From contig NZ_CP070619.1 of the NCBI RefSeq assembly GCF_017068395.1, positions 2,852,001 to 2,916,000 of the forward strand: 64,000 bases of DNA. The letters run 5' to 3'. Position 1 is the first letter of the stretch. Each line of letters opens with the position of its first letter. Made by a program: the position numbers and the translations under genes. The notes under the pieces are model-generated. The model made no database searches, was not told the origin of the DNA, and saw only the letters and a list, made by a program, of their open reading frames with translations. Positions 1 to 8,800 of the stretch are shown piece after piece. Origin of the DNA: Rhodococcus pseudokoreensis. Its GTDB lineage: Bacteria > Actinomycetota > Actinomycetes > Mycobacteriales > Mycobacteriaceae.

Positions 1-113
1 AGGCCATCCTGTTCCTCGCCGGCGACGAGAGCAGTTACGTCACCGGCACCGATCTCATGATCGACGGTGGAACCTCGGCGGGCGCCAGGACTCCCAAGCT
101 CTCGTCGTCGTGA
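1..113 (+). CDS. C-terminal end of a short-chain dehydrogenase/reductase (partial)
   Basis: Only the last 36 codons are inside the window; the gene begins upstream. The visible end reads AILFLAGDESSYVTG followed by a DGG motif, which is the usual SDR C-terminus (FLxS/GDxSSYVTGxxLxVDGG). The stop is TGA at 111-113. The family comprises cytosolic NAD(P)-dependent oxidoreductases; substrate and cofactor preference cannot be told from this fragment. It is the first of several SDRs in the catabolic region and is probably part of the same pathway, which is inference from position. Confidence 0.8.
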   Translation, partial: AILFLAGDESSYVTGTDLMIDGGTSAGARTPKLSSS

Positions 114-166
114 CAGACCGGCCGGGCAACTCCTTGCCCGCCGGTCCTACCACCGCTACGCTGAAA

Positions 167-179
167 TGAACTGAGTTCA
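167..179. promoter_or_regulatory. Palindromic operator, TGAACTGAGTTCA
   Basis: A perfect 6-1-6 palindrome 85 bases before the start of the ABC importer genes. Five other copies or near copies (6475, 7200, 17226, 18480, 18547) precede other genes of the same catabolic region. It is probably the binding site of the TetR-family repressor encoded at 6530-7168. Confidence 0.65.
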
Positions 180-263
180 GTTTATCTCCAGCTCGACGCT
201 CCGGACCAGGAGCGCGGGCGGACGCCCTCCAAGACAAACCACTCGCAACCAGGCAGGTGCCAG

Positions 264-1430
264 GTGACATCGCAATTCAGGGTTTCCAACCTGACCAAGA
301 CCTTCGGGTCCAACACCATCGTCGACCAACTCGATCTCGACATCGAGGACGGCGAATTCCTCGTCCTGCTCGGCCCGAGCGGCTGCGGGAAGACGACCAC
401 GCTCCGCTGCATCGCCGGCCTCGAGACGCCCGAGGGCGGGTCGATCGCGTTCAAGGACCACACCGTCTTCGACGCATCGGCCCGGATCAACGTTCCCGCC
501 TACAAGCGCAACATCGGCATGGTCTTCCAGTCCTACGCGCTGTGGCCGAACATGACGGTGCGGGAGAACATCCGCTACCCGTTGAAGGTCCGCCGGATGA
601 AGAGCGCCATGGCCTCCGGTCAGGTCGAGACCGCAGCGGGAATGGTGGACTGCGGGGCTCTGCTCGACCGGTACCCCTCCCAGCTCAGCGGTGGGCAGCA
701 ACAGCGGGTGGCGGTGGCGCGCGGGTTGGTCGCCCAACCCGACCTGGTGCTGTTCGACGAACCCCTGAGCAATCTCGATGCGCGACTGCGTGATCAGGTG
801 CGGTCCCAGATCCATCAGCTCCACCAACGTCTCGGCTTCACAGCCGTATTCGTCACCCACGATCAGGCCGAGGCGTTCGCGCTCGGCGACCGGCTCGCCA
901 TCATGAAGGCGGGCAAGATCGAGCAGTACGACACCCCGGAACGGGTCTACGAGGCCCCGTCCTCCGACTATGTTGCCGCGTTCATCGGCATGGCGAACCG
1001 ACTCGAACTCGTTCGGCGGCACGAGGGCTGGACGACGCGCGCCGGCACCCCGGTAGACCTCGATGCGGCCCTCATCCAGGGCGGGCACCTCGCCGGCGAC
1101 GCGGCGTTGGGAAGAATGCGCCCCGACGACCTCGCCCTGCACCGCTCGCTCGACGAGGTCGCCCCCGGCGACGTCGGCCTGACCGGTGAACTCGTCACCT
1201 CGGAGTACGGCGGCCGCTATTTCGACGTGACGGTCGACGCCGGCGGTGAGCGGTTGTACCTGCGCGCGGATGCGGCACGGCACGGGTCCTGGTTGCGCGG
1301 CGCCGCCACGGGATCTGCTCTGGTGGTCAGCTTCTCCCCCAGCGCACTACGCGTGTTCCCGCACCCCGACGGGCACGTCGATCTGCAGGCCCCCGAGCTC
1401 GCCCGGGCCGCAGCCCGATCGGAGGCATGA
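264..1430 (+). CDS. ABC transporter ATP-binding protein
   Basis: This is the 388-residue ATPase subunit of a binding-protein-dependent importer, acting on the cytoplasmic face of the membrane. Walker A GPSGCGKTT is at residues 37-45, the signature LSGGQ at 141-145 and Walker B LVLFDEP at 161-167. A TOBE-like C-terminal region follows from about residue 240. The order and length match the PotA/FbpC/CysA type. It starts at GTG, and its TGA overlaps the permease start (ATGA), so the two are co-translated. The operator at 167-179 suggests repression with the catabolic genes. No solute-binding protein is visible; it may lie upstream of the window. The substrate is unknown. Confidence 0.92.
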   Translation: MTSQFRVSNLTKTFGSNTIVDQLDLDIEDGEFLVLLGPSGCGKTTTLRCIAGLETPEGGSIAFKDHTVFDASARINVPAYKRNIGMVFQSYALWPNMTVRENIRYPLKVRRMKSAMASGQVETAAGMVDCGALLDRYPSQLSGGQQQRVAVARGLVAQPDLVLFDEPLSNLDARLRDQVRSQIHQLHQRLGFTAVFVTHDQAEAFALGDRLAIMKAGKIEQYDTPERVYEAPSSDYVAAFIGMANRLELVRRHEGWTTRAGTPVDLDAALIQGGHLAGDAALGRMRPDDLALHRSLDEVAPGDVGLTGELVTSEYGGRYFDVTVDAGGERLYLRADAARHGSWLRGAATGSALVVSFSPSALRVFPHPDGHVDLQAPELARAAARSEA

Positions 1431-3130
1431 TGGCTACCGTCGCCGTGAGCCGCGGCGCGCGGCCGCTCGTCGTCAGCGCGGTGTGGCGCACCCGGCTCGG
1501 GTACGGTGCGCTGCTGGCGTTTCTCGCGTACCTCGTCGTGCTCCCGCTGTTCCGGCTGCAGTCGCTGGCGTTCGAAGACGGCGCTCGCGGATACCAGGCC
1601 CAATACGGGCGGTACGACATCGGGCAGACCATCCGGACGACCATCGCCCTCGCCGTCACGTCGCTCGCCATCGCCATGGTGCTGGGAACGGTGCTCGCGT
1701 TCGCGGCCACCAGACTGCCCCGCCGGCTGAGCTTTCTCCGGATCGTCCCGATCCTGCCCATCGTGATGCCCGCGGTCGCGAACGTGGTGGGGTGGGCATT
1801 CCTCCTGTCTCCGGGACCGGGGTACCTGAACGCACTCCTGCGCACGCTTCCCTGGTGGAACACCCTGGATTCCGGACCGGTCGACGTCTACAGCACCCCC
1901 TGGATCATCATTCTCACCGGTTTCGGACTCACGTCCTTCGTGTATCTGTTCGTCAGCGCGGGAATGCAGAACATCAGTTCCGAGCACCTCGAGGCCGCGC
2001 AGATCAGCGGTTCGTCGACGCTCGGGGTGTTCTTTCGCGTCGTGCTCCCCCTGCTGCGTCCGTCCCTGGTGTACGGCGGCGGAATCGCGCTGCTTCTCGG
2101 ACTGGGCCAGTTCACCGGGCCCCTCCTGCTCGGGCAGAATGCGGGCGTGAAGGTGCTCACCACCGAAATGTACCGCCGCGTGTCGGAGTCGCCGGCAGAC
2201 TTCGCGGCCGCGGCGGCGGCGGGTTCACCGCTCGTCATCTTCGGCATCGTCGTCGTGCTCGCGCAGAAGATGCTTCTCGGCAATCAGAAGCGCTTCGTCA
2301 CCCACGGCGGAAAAGCGTTCGCACCGAACACCGGTCGCTCGGTCTGGGCCGCCGCCGCGATCTCCGTGTACGCGATTCTCGCACTCGTCGTTCCGCTGAT
2401 CGGGCTCGCCATCGTGGCGGTGTCTCCGTACTGGTCGGAATCGCTGTCCTGGAATCTGTTCACGCTCGACAACTTCCGGGCACTGTTCCAGACGGCGAGC
2501 ATCGTCGACTCGGTGTTCACCAGTCTTCTCACCTCCGTCGTGGCAGTGGCGATCTGCGTGCCGATCGGCTACCTCACCGCGACGTTGCTCGTGCGAGGCC
2601 GCAAGCACCGGGTCCTGGGGACCATCGGTGACGTCATCACGGCTCTCCCCCTGGGCATTCCGGCGGTGATCTTCGGCGTCGGGTTCCTGCTGACCTACAC
2701 GCAGCCTCCGCTGATCCTCTACGGCACCAAAGCGGTCATCATCCTGGTGTACGTCGTGCTCATGGTGCCGTTCTCCACCCGGATGCAGATGACGGCGATG
2801 CTGTCGCTCGGGGAGACGTACGCCGAGGCGTCGGCGACCAGTGGCGCGAGCCCGTTCGTCACCAATGTCCGGGTGATCCTGCCGCTGATGCGACCGACCG
2901 TGCTCAGTGCCGTCGCCCTGATGTTCATCCTGCTGACCCACGAGTTCGCCGCCTCCCTGCTCGTCCGAGCCGCCACGACACAGGTGATGGGCACGCTGCT
3001 GTTCGACCTGTGGGAGAACGGCTCCTACCCGCTCGTGGCGGCGATGGCGCTGCTCATGACGGCCGTGACCAGCATCGGCGTCGTGTTCGCGATGCTCGTC
3101 GGTGGCCGGAACGTGTTGAGCAACCTGTGA
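1427..3130 (+). CDS. ABC transporter permease, fused two-domain type
   Basis: A 567-residue integral membrane protein with two tandem BPD-type permease halves, as in FbpB/ThiP-like importers, so one polypeptide supplies both halves of the pore. Each half carries an EAA-like coupling loop: EAAQISGSS near residue 190 and EASATSGAS near residue 467. About twelve hydrophobic segments are visible. It overlaps the ATPase gene by four bases (ATGA; the second ATG two codons on is an equally possible start). Together with the ATPase it forms the importer of the catabolic regulon. The family includes iron, thiamine and polyamine importers, but the context favours an organic substrate. Confidence 0.88.
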   Translation: MMATVAVSRGARPLVVSAVWRTRLGYGALLAFLAYLVVLPLFRLQSLAFEDGARGYQAQYGRYDIGQTIRTTIALAVTSLAIAMVLGTVLAFAATRLPRRLSFLRIVPILPIVMPAVANVVGWAFLLSPGPGYLNALLRTLPWWNTLDSGPVDVYSTPWIIILTGFGLTSFVYLFVSAGMQNISSEHLEAAQISGSSTLGVFFRVVLPLLRPSLVYGGGIALLLGLGQFTGPLLLGQNAGVKVLTTEMYRRVSESPADFAAAAAAGSPLVIFGIVVVLAQKMLLGNQKRFVTHGGKAFAPNTGRSVWAAAAISVYAILALVVPLIGLAIVAVSPYWSESLSWNLFTLDNFRALFQTASIVDSVFTSLLTSVVAVAICVPIGYLTATLLVRGRKHRVLGTIGDVITALPLGIPAVIFGVGFLLTYTQPPLILYGTKAVIILVYVVLMVPFSTRMQMTAMLSLGETYAEASATSGASPFVTNVRVILPLMRPTVLSAVALMFILLTHEFAASLLVRAATTQVMGTLLFDLWENGSYPLVAAMALLMTAVTSIGVVFAMLVGGRNVLSNL

Positions 3131-3175
3131 TATCGGTATGTCCCGCCCGATCCGAACGAACGACGAGGAGTACAG

Positions 3176-3940
3176 ATGAGTGTCGGCCCTGACCGGCTTC
3201 GCGACAAGGTCGTCCTGCTGACGGGTGCGACCGGTGGAATCGGCGTCGAGATAGTCCGCAGGCTCGCCGACGAAGGCGCCCACGTCGTCGTCACCGATCT
3301 CGACGAATCCGCCTGCCACGACCTGCTCCGCACTCTCGCCCGGCCCGAGCGACATGCCGCGCACGCCCTGGACGTCTCTTCCGAGGAACAGTGGGAGGCG
3401 GTCGTCGCGGCAGTCGAGGGGCAGTTCGGCGCAGTGCACGCCCTGGTCAACAACGCCGCGATCGGCAGTGTCGCAACGGCCGAGGACGAAACCCGGGCGC
3501 ACTGGGATCGCGTGATCGGGATCGGCCAGACCGGTACCTGGCTGGGCATGAAACATTCCGGTCCCCTGATCGAGCGCAGCGGCGGCGGTTCCATCGTGAA
3601 CATGTGCTCGATTCTGGGAACCGTCGGCGGCCTGGGCAACAGTGTCGCCTACGCGGCCGCCAAGGGTGCCGTCCGCACGATGACGAAGAACGCCGCCCTG
3701 CACTGGGCGAAGGCGGGCGTGCGGGTCAACTCGCTGCACCCGGGATTCATCGCGACGCCACCGTTGCTCGAACGCTGGGAGGGCACCGAGCGTCACCGCG
3801 AGATGCTGGCAGGCACGCCGATGGGCAGGCTCGGGCGCGGTGAGGAGATCGCGGCCGCGGTCGCCTTCCTCGCCGGCGACGACTCCACCTTCGTCACCGG
3901 ATCGGAGATCTACGCCGACGGTGGGTGGACCGCGGCCTGA
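3176..3940 (+). CDS. SDR family NAD(P)-dependent oxidoreductase
   Basis: A 254-residue classical short-chain dehydrogenase. The cofactor motif TGATGGIG is at residues 16-23, NNAA at 92-95, and the catalytic set Ser145, Tyr159 and Lys163 (YAAAK) is present. The C-terminus ends in the common FVTGSEIYADGGW pattern. An acidic residue pair after the second strand (DLDE) favours NAD over NADP, an inference from family trends. The start is ATG behind a GAGGAG ribosome-binding site. It follows the permease by 45 bases and probably belongs to the same transcript, which ends at the hairpin just downstream. Confidence 0.92.
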   Translation: MSVGPDRLRDKVVLLTGATGGIGVEIVRRLADEGAHVVVTDLDESACHDLLRTLARPERHAAHALDVSSEEQWEAVVAAVEGQFGAVHALVNNAAIGSVATAEDETRAHWDRVIGIGQTGTWLGMKHSGPLIERSGGGSIVNMCSILGTVGGLGNSVAYAAAKGAVRTMTKNAALHWAKAGVRVNSLHPGFIATPPLLERWEGTERHREMLAGTPMGRLGRGEEIAAAVAFLAGDDSTFVTGSEIYADGGWTAA

Positions 3941-3947
3941 ACCCCAG

Positions 3948-3986
3948 ACGAACATGGCCTCCGCGCGATGCGGAGGCCATGTTCGT
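3948..3986. terminator. Strong inverted repeat between convergent genes
   Basis: A perfect 17-bp stem (ACGAACATGGCCTCCGC and its complement) with a 5-base loop lies 7 bases after the SDR stop. The gene on the other side converges on it. There is no clear T-run, as is common in high-G+C actinobacteria, so it probably works as a terminator for both strands. Confidence 0.75.
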
Positions 3987-4035
3987 TGTGGGGCTAGGTT
4001 TGCTGCGTGGCTGGGTTTTCTGGGTGGCTAGGTCG

Positions 4036-5067
4036 TCACCGCAGACGGCACAGCGTCTTTCCCACGGTGCGGCCGCGCAGCATCGCGACGATGGCATCCG
4101 GCGCCGACTCGAGACCGTCGAACACGGTCTCCTCGGCAACGAGCCGCCCGTCGCGGAGATAGCTCCCGACCTCGGCTCGCATGTCCCCGAGCAGGTGGTC
4201 GTAGGCACCGGCCCGGAAACCCTTCACGGTGAGGCTCTTTGCCACGATCTGAAAGAGGTTGTCCGGACCTGCGGCCGCCGCCTCTGCGTCATAGGAGGCG
4301 ACCGCGCCGGCCATGGCCACTCGGCCTCCCGGCCGGAGGCGTTGCAGGGCGGCCCCGAGATGCGCTCCGCCCACGTTGTCGAAATACAGATCGATGCCGT
4401 CGGCTGCCGCGCTGTCGAGGGCCAGCGTCAGGTCCGGCGTGTGGTAGTCGAACGCGGCATCGAGATTCAGTTCCTCCCTCAGGAACCGGACCTTCTCGGC
4501 GGATCCCGTGCTGCCGACCACGTAGTGACCTCGGAGCTTGGCGATCTGCGCGGCGAGGCTGCCGACCGCGCCGGCCGCCGACGAGATCCACACGACGTCT
4601 CCGCCTGCGAGTTCGCCGATGCAGTGCAATCCCACATATGCGGTGAGTCCGGCGCTGCCCAGCGCTCCGAGATACGCCTGCGGCGGGTGCTCGCCGGTGT
4701 CGAGTCGCGTCACACCACCGGCACCGGCGAGGGTGTCACCGTCCTGCCGGATCACGGCGAACTCACGAAAACCGTTGATGTGCAGCACCGTGTCGCCCGG
4801 CTCGAAGCCGGGGGCACGGGACCGGACCACCTCCCCGATGGCCAACCCGGTCAGGGTCGCCCCGATACGGAACGGCGGGAGGTAGCCGGCGGGGCCGGTG
4901 GGTCCGAGTCGCATCCTGACGGACGGGTCGATCGACGACCACGAGTTGCGCACGAGAATGTCACCGGGCCCGAGTTCTTCGGGAACCGTCACCACGTCGA
5001 TGTGAAAGTCCGACGGTACAACCCTCCCCCGGGGATGGCGCGCCAGTGTGAGCTCACGACTCTGCAC
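4036..5067 (-). CDS. NADP-dependent oxidoreductase, zinc-free MDR type
   Basis: A 343-residue medium-chain reductase related to prostaglandin/leukotriene reductases and YfmJ/CurA-like alkenal reductases. It has the nucleotide-binding pattern SSAAGAVGSLAAQIAKLRG in the middle and the LYFDNVGG motif typical of that group, and lacks the zinc-binding cysteines of alcohol dehydrogenases. The reaction is probably NADPH-dependent reduction of an alpha,beta-unsaturated carbonyl. I place the start at GTG 5065-5067 because AAAGGA sits 5 bases before it; a longer frame opens at 5091. It is the last gene of the minus-strand series. Confidence 0.85.
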   Translation of the reverse strand: MQSRELTLARHPRGRVVPSDFHIDVVTVPEELGPGDILVRNSWSSIDPSVRMRLGPTGPAGYLPPFRIGATLTGLAIGEVVRSRAPGFEPGDTVLHINGFREFAVIRQDGDTLAGAGGVTRLDTGEHPPQAYLGALGSAGLTAYVGLHCIGELAGGDVVWISSAAGAVGSLAAQIAKLRGHYVVGSTGSAEKVRFLREELNLDAAFDYHTPDLTLALDSAAADGIDLYFDNVGGAHLGAALQRLRPGGRVAMAGAVASYDAEAAAAGPDNLFQIVAKSLTVKGFRAGAYDHLLGDMRAEVGSYLRDGRLVAEETVFDGLESAPDAIVAMLRGRTVGKTLCRLR

Positions 5068-5106
5068 AGGAATCCTTTCGACTCGGACCACGGAGAAAAC
5101 GTCGAC

Positions 5107-6123
5107 TCAGACGACGGCGAAGACGTCGTGGCCGTCTCGTTGTCGGACGGTGAGCCGGCCGCGGTCGACCAGGGTGTCGAGGTGCGCGAGGGTCTCACAG
5201 GTGGCGATCATTTGATTGAACGGGTCGAGCGTGGTGAACGGCCTTTCGCGACGAGTCCACGTGACCACGTGCGCCACGGCGGTCGCGGTCCCCTGCCCGA
5301 GCGAGATCAGCGCGTTGCGCATCACATCGAATCGCTGGTCGTGGTGCGTGAGAAGCTCTTCTACTCGACGGTGCACGCTCGGTGTCGGATCTCCGTGCGC
5401 CGGCAGGAGTTGCGAATCGGGGCGGTCGAGCATTCGGGACAGCGAGTCGAGGTAGCGCCCCAGCGGCAGGTCCCACTCGCCCAGCTCGAAGCCGATCGAC
5501 GGCGTGATCGTGGGCAGGACGTGGTCCCCGCTGAACAGCAGCCCCTGGCGCACGTCGTGAAACACCATGTGTCCCTTGGTGTGGCCCGGGGTGTGCACGA
5601 CGTCGAGCGTGTGCCGGCCGATGCGGAGCGGACCCGCGGCGAGCCAGTGGTCGGGTTCTTCCCAGTCCGAGGGGTGGAACGGTTCCGCGGCGGTCAGCGC
5701 CTCGACGGTGTCCGCCAGGACGGGGGCTCCCGCGCGCCGGAGTTCGTGCAGCGAATCCGTCGGAACGTTGCTGCCGAGGGCACCGACCGCCGCCAGACCG
5801 TCCGACTCCGCGACTCCGAGGTGGACGCGTGCACCGTGACGGCGGCGGAGTTCGACGGCGAACGTGTAGTGGTCGCGGTGCACGTGCGTGACGTAGATGT
5901 CGTGAATCTGCTCGGTGCTGTGGCCGATCCGGAGCAGTGCCCGCTCCATCTCCTCGAACGTCGTGTCGACTCGCCACCCACCGTCGACGAGGGCCAGGCC
6001 GTCCGGGGTCTCGAGGGCGTAGACGTTCACGGCCCCGAGACCGTCGCCGGGCATCTGGAGGGGGACTCGATGCACACCGGGCGCCACTTCGTAGCAGCCC
6101 GGTTCCATCCACCCCGCGCTCAT
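5107..6123 (-). CDS. MBL-fold metallo-hydrolase
   Basis: A 338-residue metallo-beta-lactamase-fold hydrolase. The metal motif THVHRDHY gives His80, His82, Asp84 and His85, and further ligands are seen in HTPGHTKGH and SGDH. Family members cleave thioesters, lactones or esters with a dinuclear metal centre; the exact substrate here is not evident. The start codon overlaps the stop of the upstream EthD-like gene (ATGA), so the two are translationally coupled. The frame could be opened further upstream, but that would run across the coupled gene. It probably removes a CoA thioester or lactone intermediate of the pathway. Confidence 0.87.
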   Translation of the reverse strand: MSAGWMEPGCYEVAPGVHRVPLQMPGDGLGAVNVYALETPDGLALVDGGWRVDTTFEEMERALLRIGHSTEQIHDIYVTHVHRDHYTFAVELRRRHGARVHLGVAESDGLAAVGALGSNVPTDSLHELRRAGAPVLADTVEALTAAEPFHPSDWEEPDHWLAAGPLRIGRHTLDVVHTPGHTKGHMVFHDVRQGLLFSGDHVLPTITPSIGFELGEWDLPLGRYLDSLSRMLDRPDSQLLPAHGDPTPSVHRRVEELLTHHDQRFDVMRNALISLGQGTATAVAHVVTWTRRERPFTTLDPFNQMIATCETLAHLDTLVDRGRLTVRQRDGHDVFAVV

Positions 6124-6455
6124 GATGTCGCGCTGTCCACTTCGACCATCGTCTTCTCCTCGCCCATGACGAGGATGCGCTTTCCGCGCATCTTGCCCAC
6201 GTTGTCCACTGCGGCTTGCCATTCCGGGCTGGCGAGCGCGGCGTCGAGGTCCTCGCGGGAGTCGAAGCTCAGGATCGACACGCCGTCCCATTCCCGGGAC
6301 CTGTCGTCCATCGCGTCCAGCACTTCGGTGTGCTGCCAGCGCCGCAGGCCGGGAAGCGGATAGGTCACGTCGGCGTGCTCCCCGCGCCACCACTGGATGA
6401 ACTGCTCGTGGCTCCAGTCGTGCGGACGGGAGGCCAGGACGATCAGGTTGTACAT
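6120..6455 (-). CDS. EthD-like small protein
   Basis: A 111-residue protein with the features of the EthD/dimeric alpha-beta barrel family: an N-terminal strand MYNLIVLASR, a tryptophan-rich helix SHEQFIQWW followed by GEHA, and a central GLRRWQH segment. Such proteins are short, soluble and often found beside catabolic oxidoreductases; their function is usually not established. I take the ATG at 6455, five bases after GGAG; the frame continues upstream but would then overlap the operator at 6475. It is the first gene of the EthD-MBL-reductase unit. Confidence 0.75.
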   Translation of the reverse strand: MYNLIVLASRPHDWSHEQFIQWWRGEHADVTYPLPGLRRWQHTEVLDAMDDRSREWDGVSILSFDSREDLDAALASPEWQAAVDNVGKMRGKRILVMGEEKTMVEVDSATS

Positions 6456-6474
6456 CATCACTCCATTACTGACA

Positions 6475-6487
6475 TGAATTAGGTTCA
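6475..6487. promoter_or_regulatory. Operator copy, TGAATTAGGTTCA
   Basis: An imperfect copy of the TGAACTNAGTTCA palindrome with both outer TGAA/TTCA arms kept. It lies 20 bases before the EthD-like start and so is placed to control the EthD-MBL-reductase unit. Confidence 0.55.
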
Positions 6488-6529
6488 ATTATTGAGGGTG
6501 TGCGGAAGCCACTCCACGACCGCCACGGA

Positions 6530-7168
6530 TTACGCGCGGACGATACGCAGAGTGGCGTCGCGAACGTGCCGGTTGAGTTGGTCGAGTGTCATGTCGCCGT
6601 CGGGCCGGTACCAGCGCCACACGCTGACGACGAGTCCGAGGACGAGTCGGGCCATCAAACGCGCATCGGCGTCGGCGAAGGCCCCGGCGCCCATCCCCTT
6701 CGCGATGAGCAGAGACCACGCCTCTTCGATCGAATTCACCAGCGCCCGTGACGTCTGGCGCTCGGCTTCTTCCTTCTCGGACTGACGGGGTGTGGCCAGC
6801 AGATCCATGTGGCTCTGGAGGATCCGGCGCTGCAGGGCGTCGCGGGGGGTCGCTTCCAGGGCGCTGGTGATGGCGGCACTCAACGCCTCGACCGGGTCGT
6901 CGATGCCCTCGATCGCGGTGGTGAATCGCTCGAGCGACTGCGCCAGTTCGAGACGCATGATCGTCAGCAGGCAGTGCGCCTTGGATTCGAAGTAGTGGTA
7001 GAGCGCGGTCTGGCCGATACCGACCTCGTCGGCGATCGACGCCCACTTCGTGTGCTCGAAGCCCACTTCCCCGAAGCGTTCGATTGCGGCCGTGAGGATG
7101 AGCCCGCGCTTGGAACGCGGACCATCGCGGAGCGTCATGGCTTCTACGGACACGAGATACCCATCCAT
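6530..7168 (-). CDS. TetR/AcrR family transcriptional regulator
   Basis: A 212-residue one-component repressor. The N-terminal helix-turn-helix is clear: ILTAAIERFGEVGFEHTKWASIADEVGI, then the recognition part GQTALYHYFESK at about residues 55-66. The C-terminal part is the variable ligand-binding and dimer domain. An operator copy lies 32 bases before its start, which suggests autoregulation. The related copies before neighbouring operons make it the likely local regulator. Its ligand is probably a pathway acyl-CoA, an inference from family and context. An alternative start is ATG at 7138. Confidence 0.9.
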   Translation of the reverse strand: MDGYLVSVEAMTLRDGPRSKRGLILTAAIERFGEVGFEHTKWASIADEVGIGQTALYHYFESKAHCLLTIMRLELAQSLERFTTAIEGIDDPVEALSAAITSALEATPRDALQRRILQSHMDLLATPRQSEKEEAERQTSRALVNSIEEAWSLLIAKGMGAGAFADADARLMARLVLGLVVSVWRWYRPDGDMTLDQLNRHVRDATLRIVRA

Positions 7169-7199
7169 TCGTCGTCGGGTCGGTACCGGTAAGACTACC

Positions 7200-7212
7200 T
7201 GAACTGAGGTCA
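7200..7212. promoter_or_regulatory. Operator copy, TGAACTGAGGTCA
   Basis: One arm matches the palindrome perfectly and the other has one change. It sits between the acyl-CoA ligase stop and the regulator start on the minus strand, the right position for autoregulation of the TetR gene. Confidence 0.55.
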
Positions 7213-7225
7213 GGTCGGGTGGAGG

Positions 7226-8728
7226 TCAGGTGGTCTCTGCACCGGCGAGCAGGCGTGTTGCGAGATCCACCGCATCCGGCCGCGAGAGTTTCCCGACCCG
7301 GTTCTGCGGCAGATCGTCGATCGTGAACACGAACTCCGGCCACTTGAACTTGGGGAACTCGATGTCATCGAGGTGCGCAACCACCTCACCGAGGGTAATC
7401 GGCGCACCCGTGCTCACGACCAGGGCTGCGGCGCGTTCACCGAGCATTTCGTCCGGCACCGGTACGACGCACACCTGGGACACGGTCGGGATGCGAGCGA
7501 TGGCGGCTTCGACCTCGTTGATGTCGATGTTGCGGCCCCCGCGGATGATGATCTGCTTCTGCCGCCCCATGACCCGGATGGTCCCGTCGTCCGCGATCTC
7601 GACGAGGTCGCCGGTGGGCAGGAACCCGTCCGCGGTGAGTTCGGGCGGCGCGGGAACCCCGGCTCGGGCATAGCCGACGAAGAGGGAGGGCCCGTTGACC
7701 TGAGCGTCGCCCACCCGCCCCGGGGGCAGCGGCGCGCCGTGCTCGTCGACGGCTCGGACCACCGTGCCGGGGAATGGCCTGCCGTCCCGTCCCAGGCGTA
7801 CGGCCGGCTCTTCCGACGGCAGCGGGGTGGTGTGCCCGAGGCACTCGGACATCCCGAACACGCGCAGGAACGTCGTCCCGAGAATCTGTTCGGCGCGGCC
7901 GAGCGCACCGGCGTCCATCGGGCCGCCGCCGACGGTCATCGCCCGCAGGGAGGTCAGCGCGCCTGCCGCGTCGGGTGCGACGGCCAGCTGAAGCGCCATG
8001 GTCGGAACGAGCATCGTCCAGGCAACCTGGTGTTTCCTGACCACCTCGAGGGCGGCTGCAGGCTTCCAGCCGTCCATGCAGACCATGGGCGCGGCCAGCA
8101 TCGTGGGGAGGTACAGCCCGAAGCAGAATGCGGCCACCGACGACAGCGGAACGAACGCGGCGACCGGGTCTCCGGGTTCGAGGCCGACCGCGTCGATCGT
8201 GCAGCGGCAGGCGTATCGGATCGCAGATTCCGACTGCACGACGCACTTGGGGTGTCCGGTCGACCCGGATGTCATCGCGATCGCGATCCCGCCGTTCCAC
8301 CGGGCGACGTCGCTGACCGGTGTCCGGGACCAGCGCATCGACCAGCCGTCCAGCGCGGTCGCCTCTCCGGAGAAGTGGTCGTCCGAGGCGCCCCAGTGCG
8401 CAAGGGACCCGGGGTCGGCGATCACCGCGTCGGGTGCGATGTCGTGCAGGGCGACGGCGAACTCCGACGGCGTGGCGTGCCTGCTGAACACTGCGACGAC
8501 GCCGCCGCGCAGACCGACCGCGAGTGCCGCGGTCAGCGTCCGCCAGCTGTTGTCCGCCTGGACGAGCACGGTGGGCGAACCCCCGCGAGCGGTGTCCAGC
8601 AGTGCGGCGAGCTCGGTCGCCGCCGCGGCGATGCGCGCGGCGGTGTACTCGCCCGAGGCGTCGACGACCGCGATCTCATCGGGCGAATTCTTTGCGCGAG
8701 CAACGAATTCGCGAGCCAACTCCCACAT
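7226..8728 (-). CDS. Acyl-CoA synthetase (AMP-forming)
   Basis: A 500-residue member of the ANL superfamily that activates a carboxylic acid as the adenylate and then as the CoA thioester. The P-loop-like motif TSGSTGHPK is at about residues 160-168, GMSE and PTGDLVEI follow, then the hinge region MGRQKQ and IIRGGRN. The C-terminal lysine lies in QNRVGKLSR. I take the ATG at 8728, eight bases after AGGAGG; an upstream ATG at 8761 lacks such a site. It is the likely entry step of the catabolic pathway, handing a CoA ester to the dehydrogenases encoded by the same series. Confidence 0.9.
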   Translation of the reverse strand: MWELAREFVARAKNSPDEIAVVDASGEYTAARIAAAATELAALLDTARGGSPTVLVQADNSWRTLTAALAVGLRGGVVAVFSRHATPSEFAVALHDIAPDAVIADPGSLAHWGASDDHFSGEATALDGWSMRWSRTPVSDVARWNGGIAIAMTSGSTGHPKCVVQSESAIRYACRCTIDAVGLEPGDPVAAFVPLSSVAAFCFGLYLPTMLAAPMVCMDGWKPAAALEVVRKHQVAWTMLVPTMALQLAVAPDAAGALTSLRAMTVGGGPMDAGALGRAEQILGTTFLRVFGMSECLGHTTPLPSEEPAVRLGRDGRPFPGTVVRAVDEHGAPLPPGRVGDAQVNGPSLFVGYARAGVPAPPELTADGFLPTGDLVEIADDGTIRVMGRQKQIIIRGGRNIDINEVEAAIARIPTVSQVCVVPVPDEMLGERAAALVVSTGAPITLGEVVAHLDDIEFPKFKWPEFVFTIDDLPQNRVGKLSRPDAVDLATRLLAGAETT

Positions 8729-8800
8729 CCCGCAATCCTCCTGTTCAGCGAACACTGTCATTGTCGGTCATCGTGCGCGGTATCGCGCAGGCCTCGCCGG

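Noticed and set aside
6124..6393. A 90-residue N-terminal extension of the MBL-fold hydrolase
   Set aside because: It runs opposite to codon use in an overlapping gene; the ATGA overlap gives a clean start at 6123.
8742..8754. TGTTCAGCGAACA, a palindrome before the acyl-CoA ligase gene, as another regulon operator
   Set aside because: Its arms are TGTTC/GAACA with different spacing, unlike the TGAACTNAGTTCA copies.
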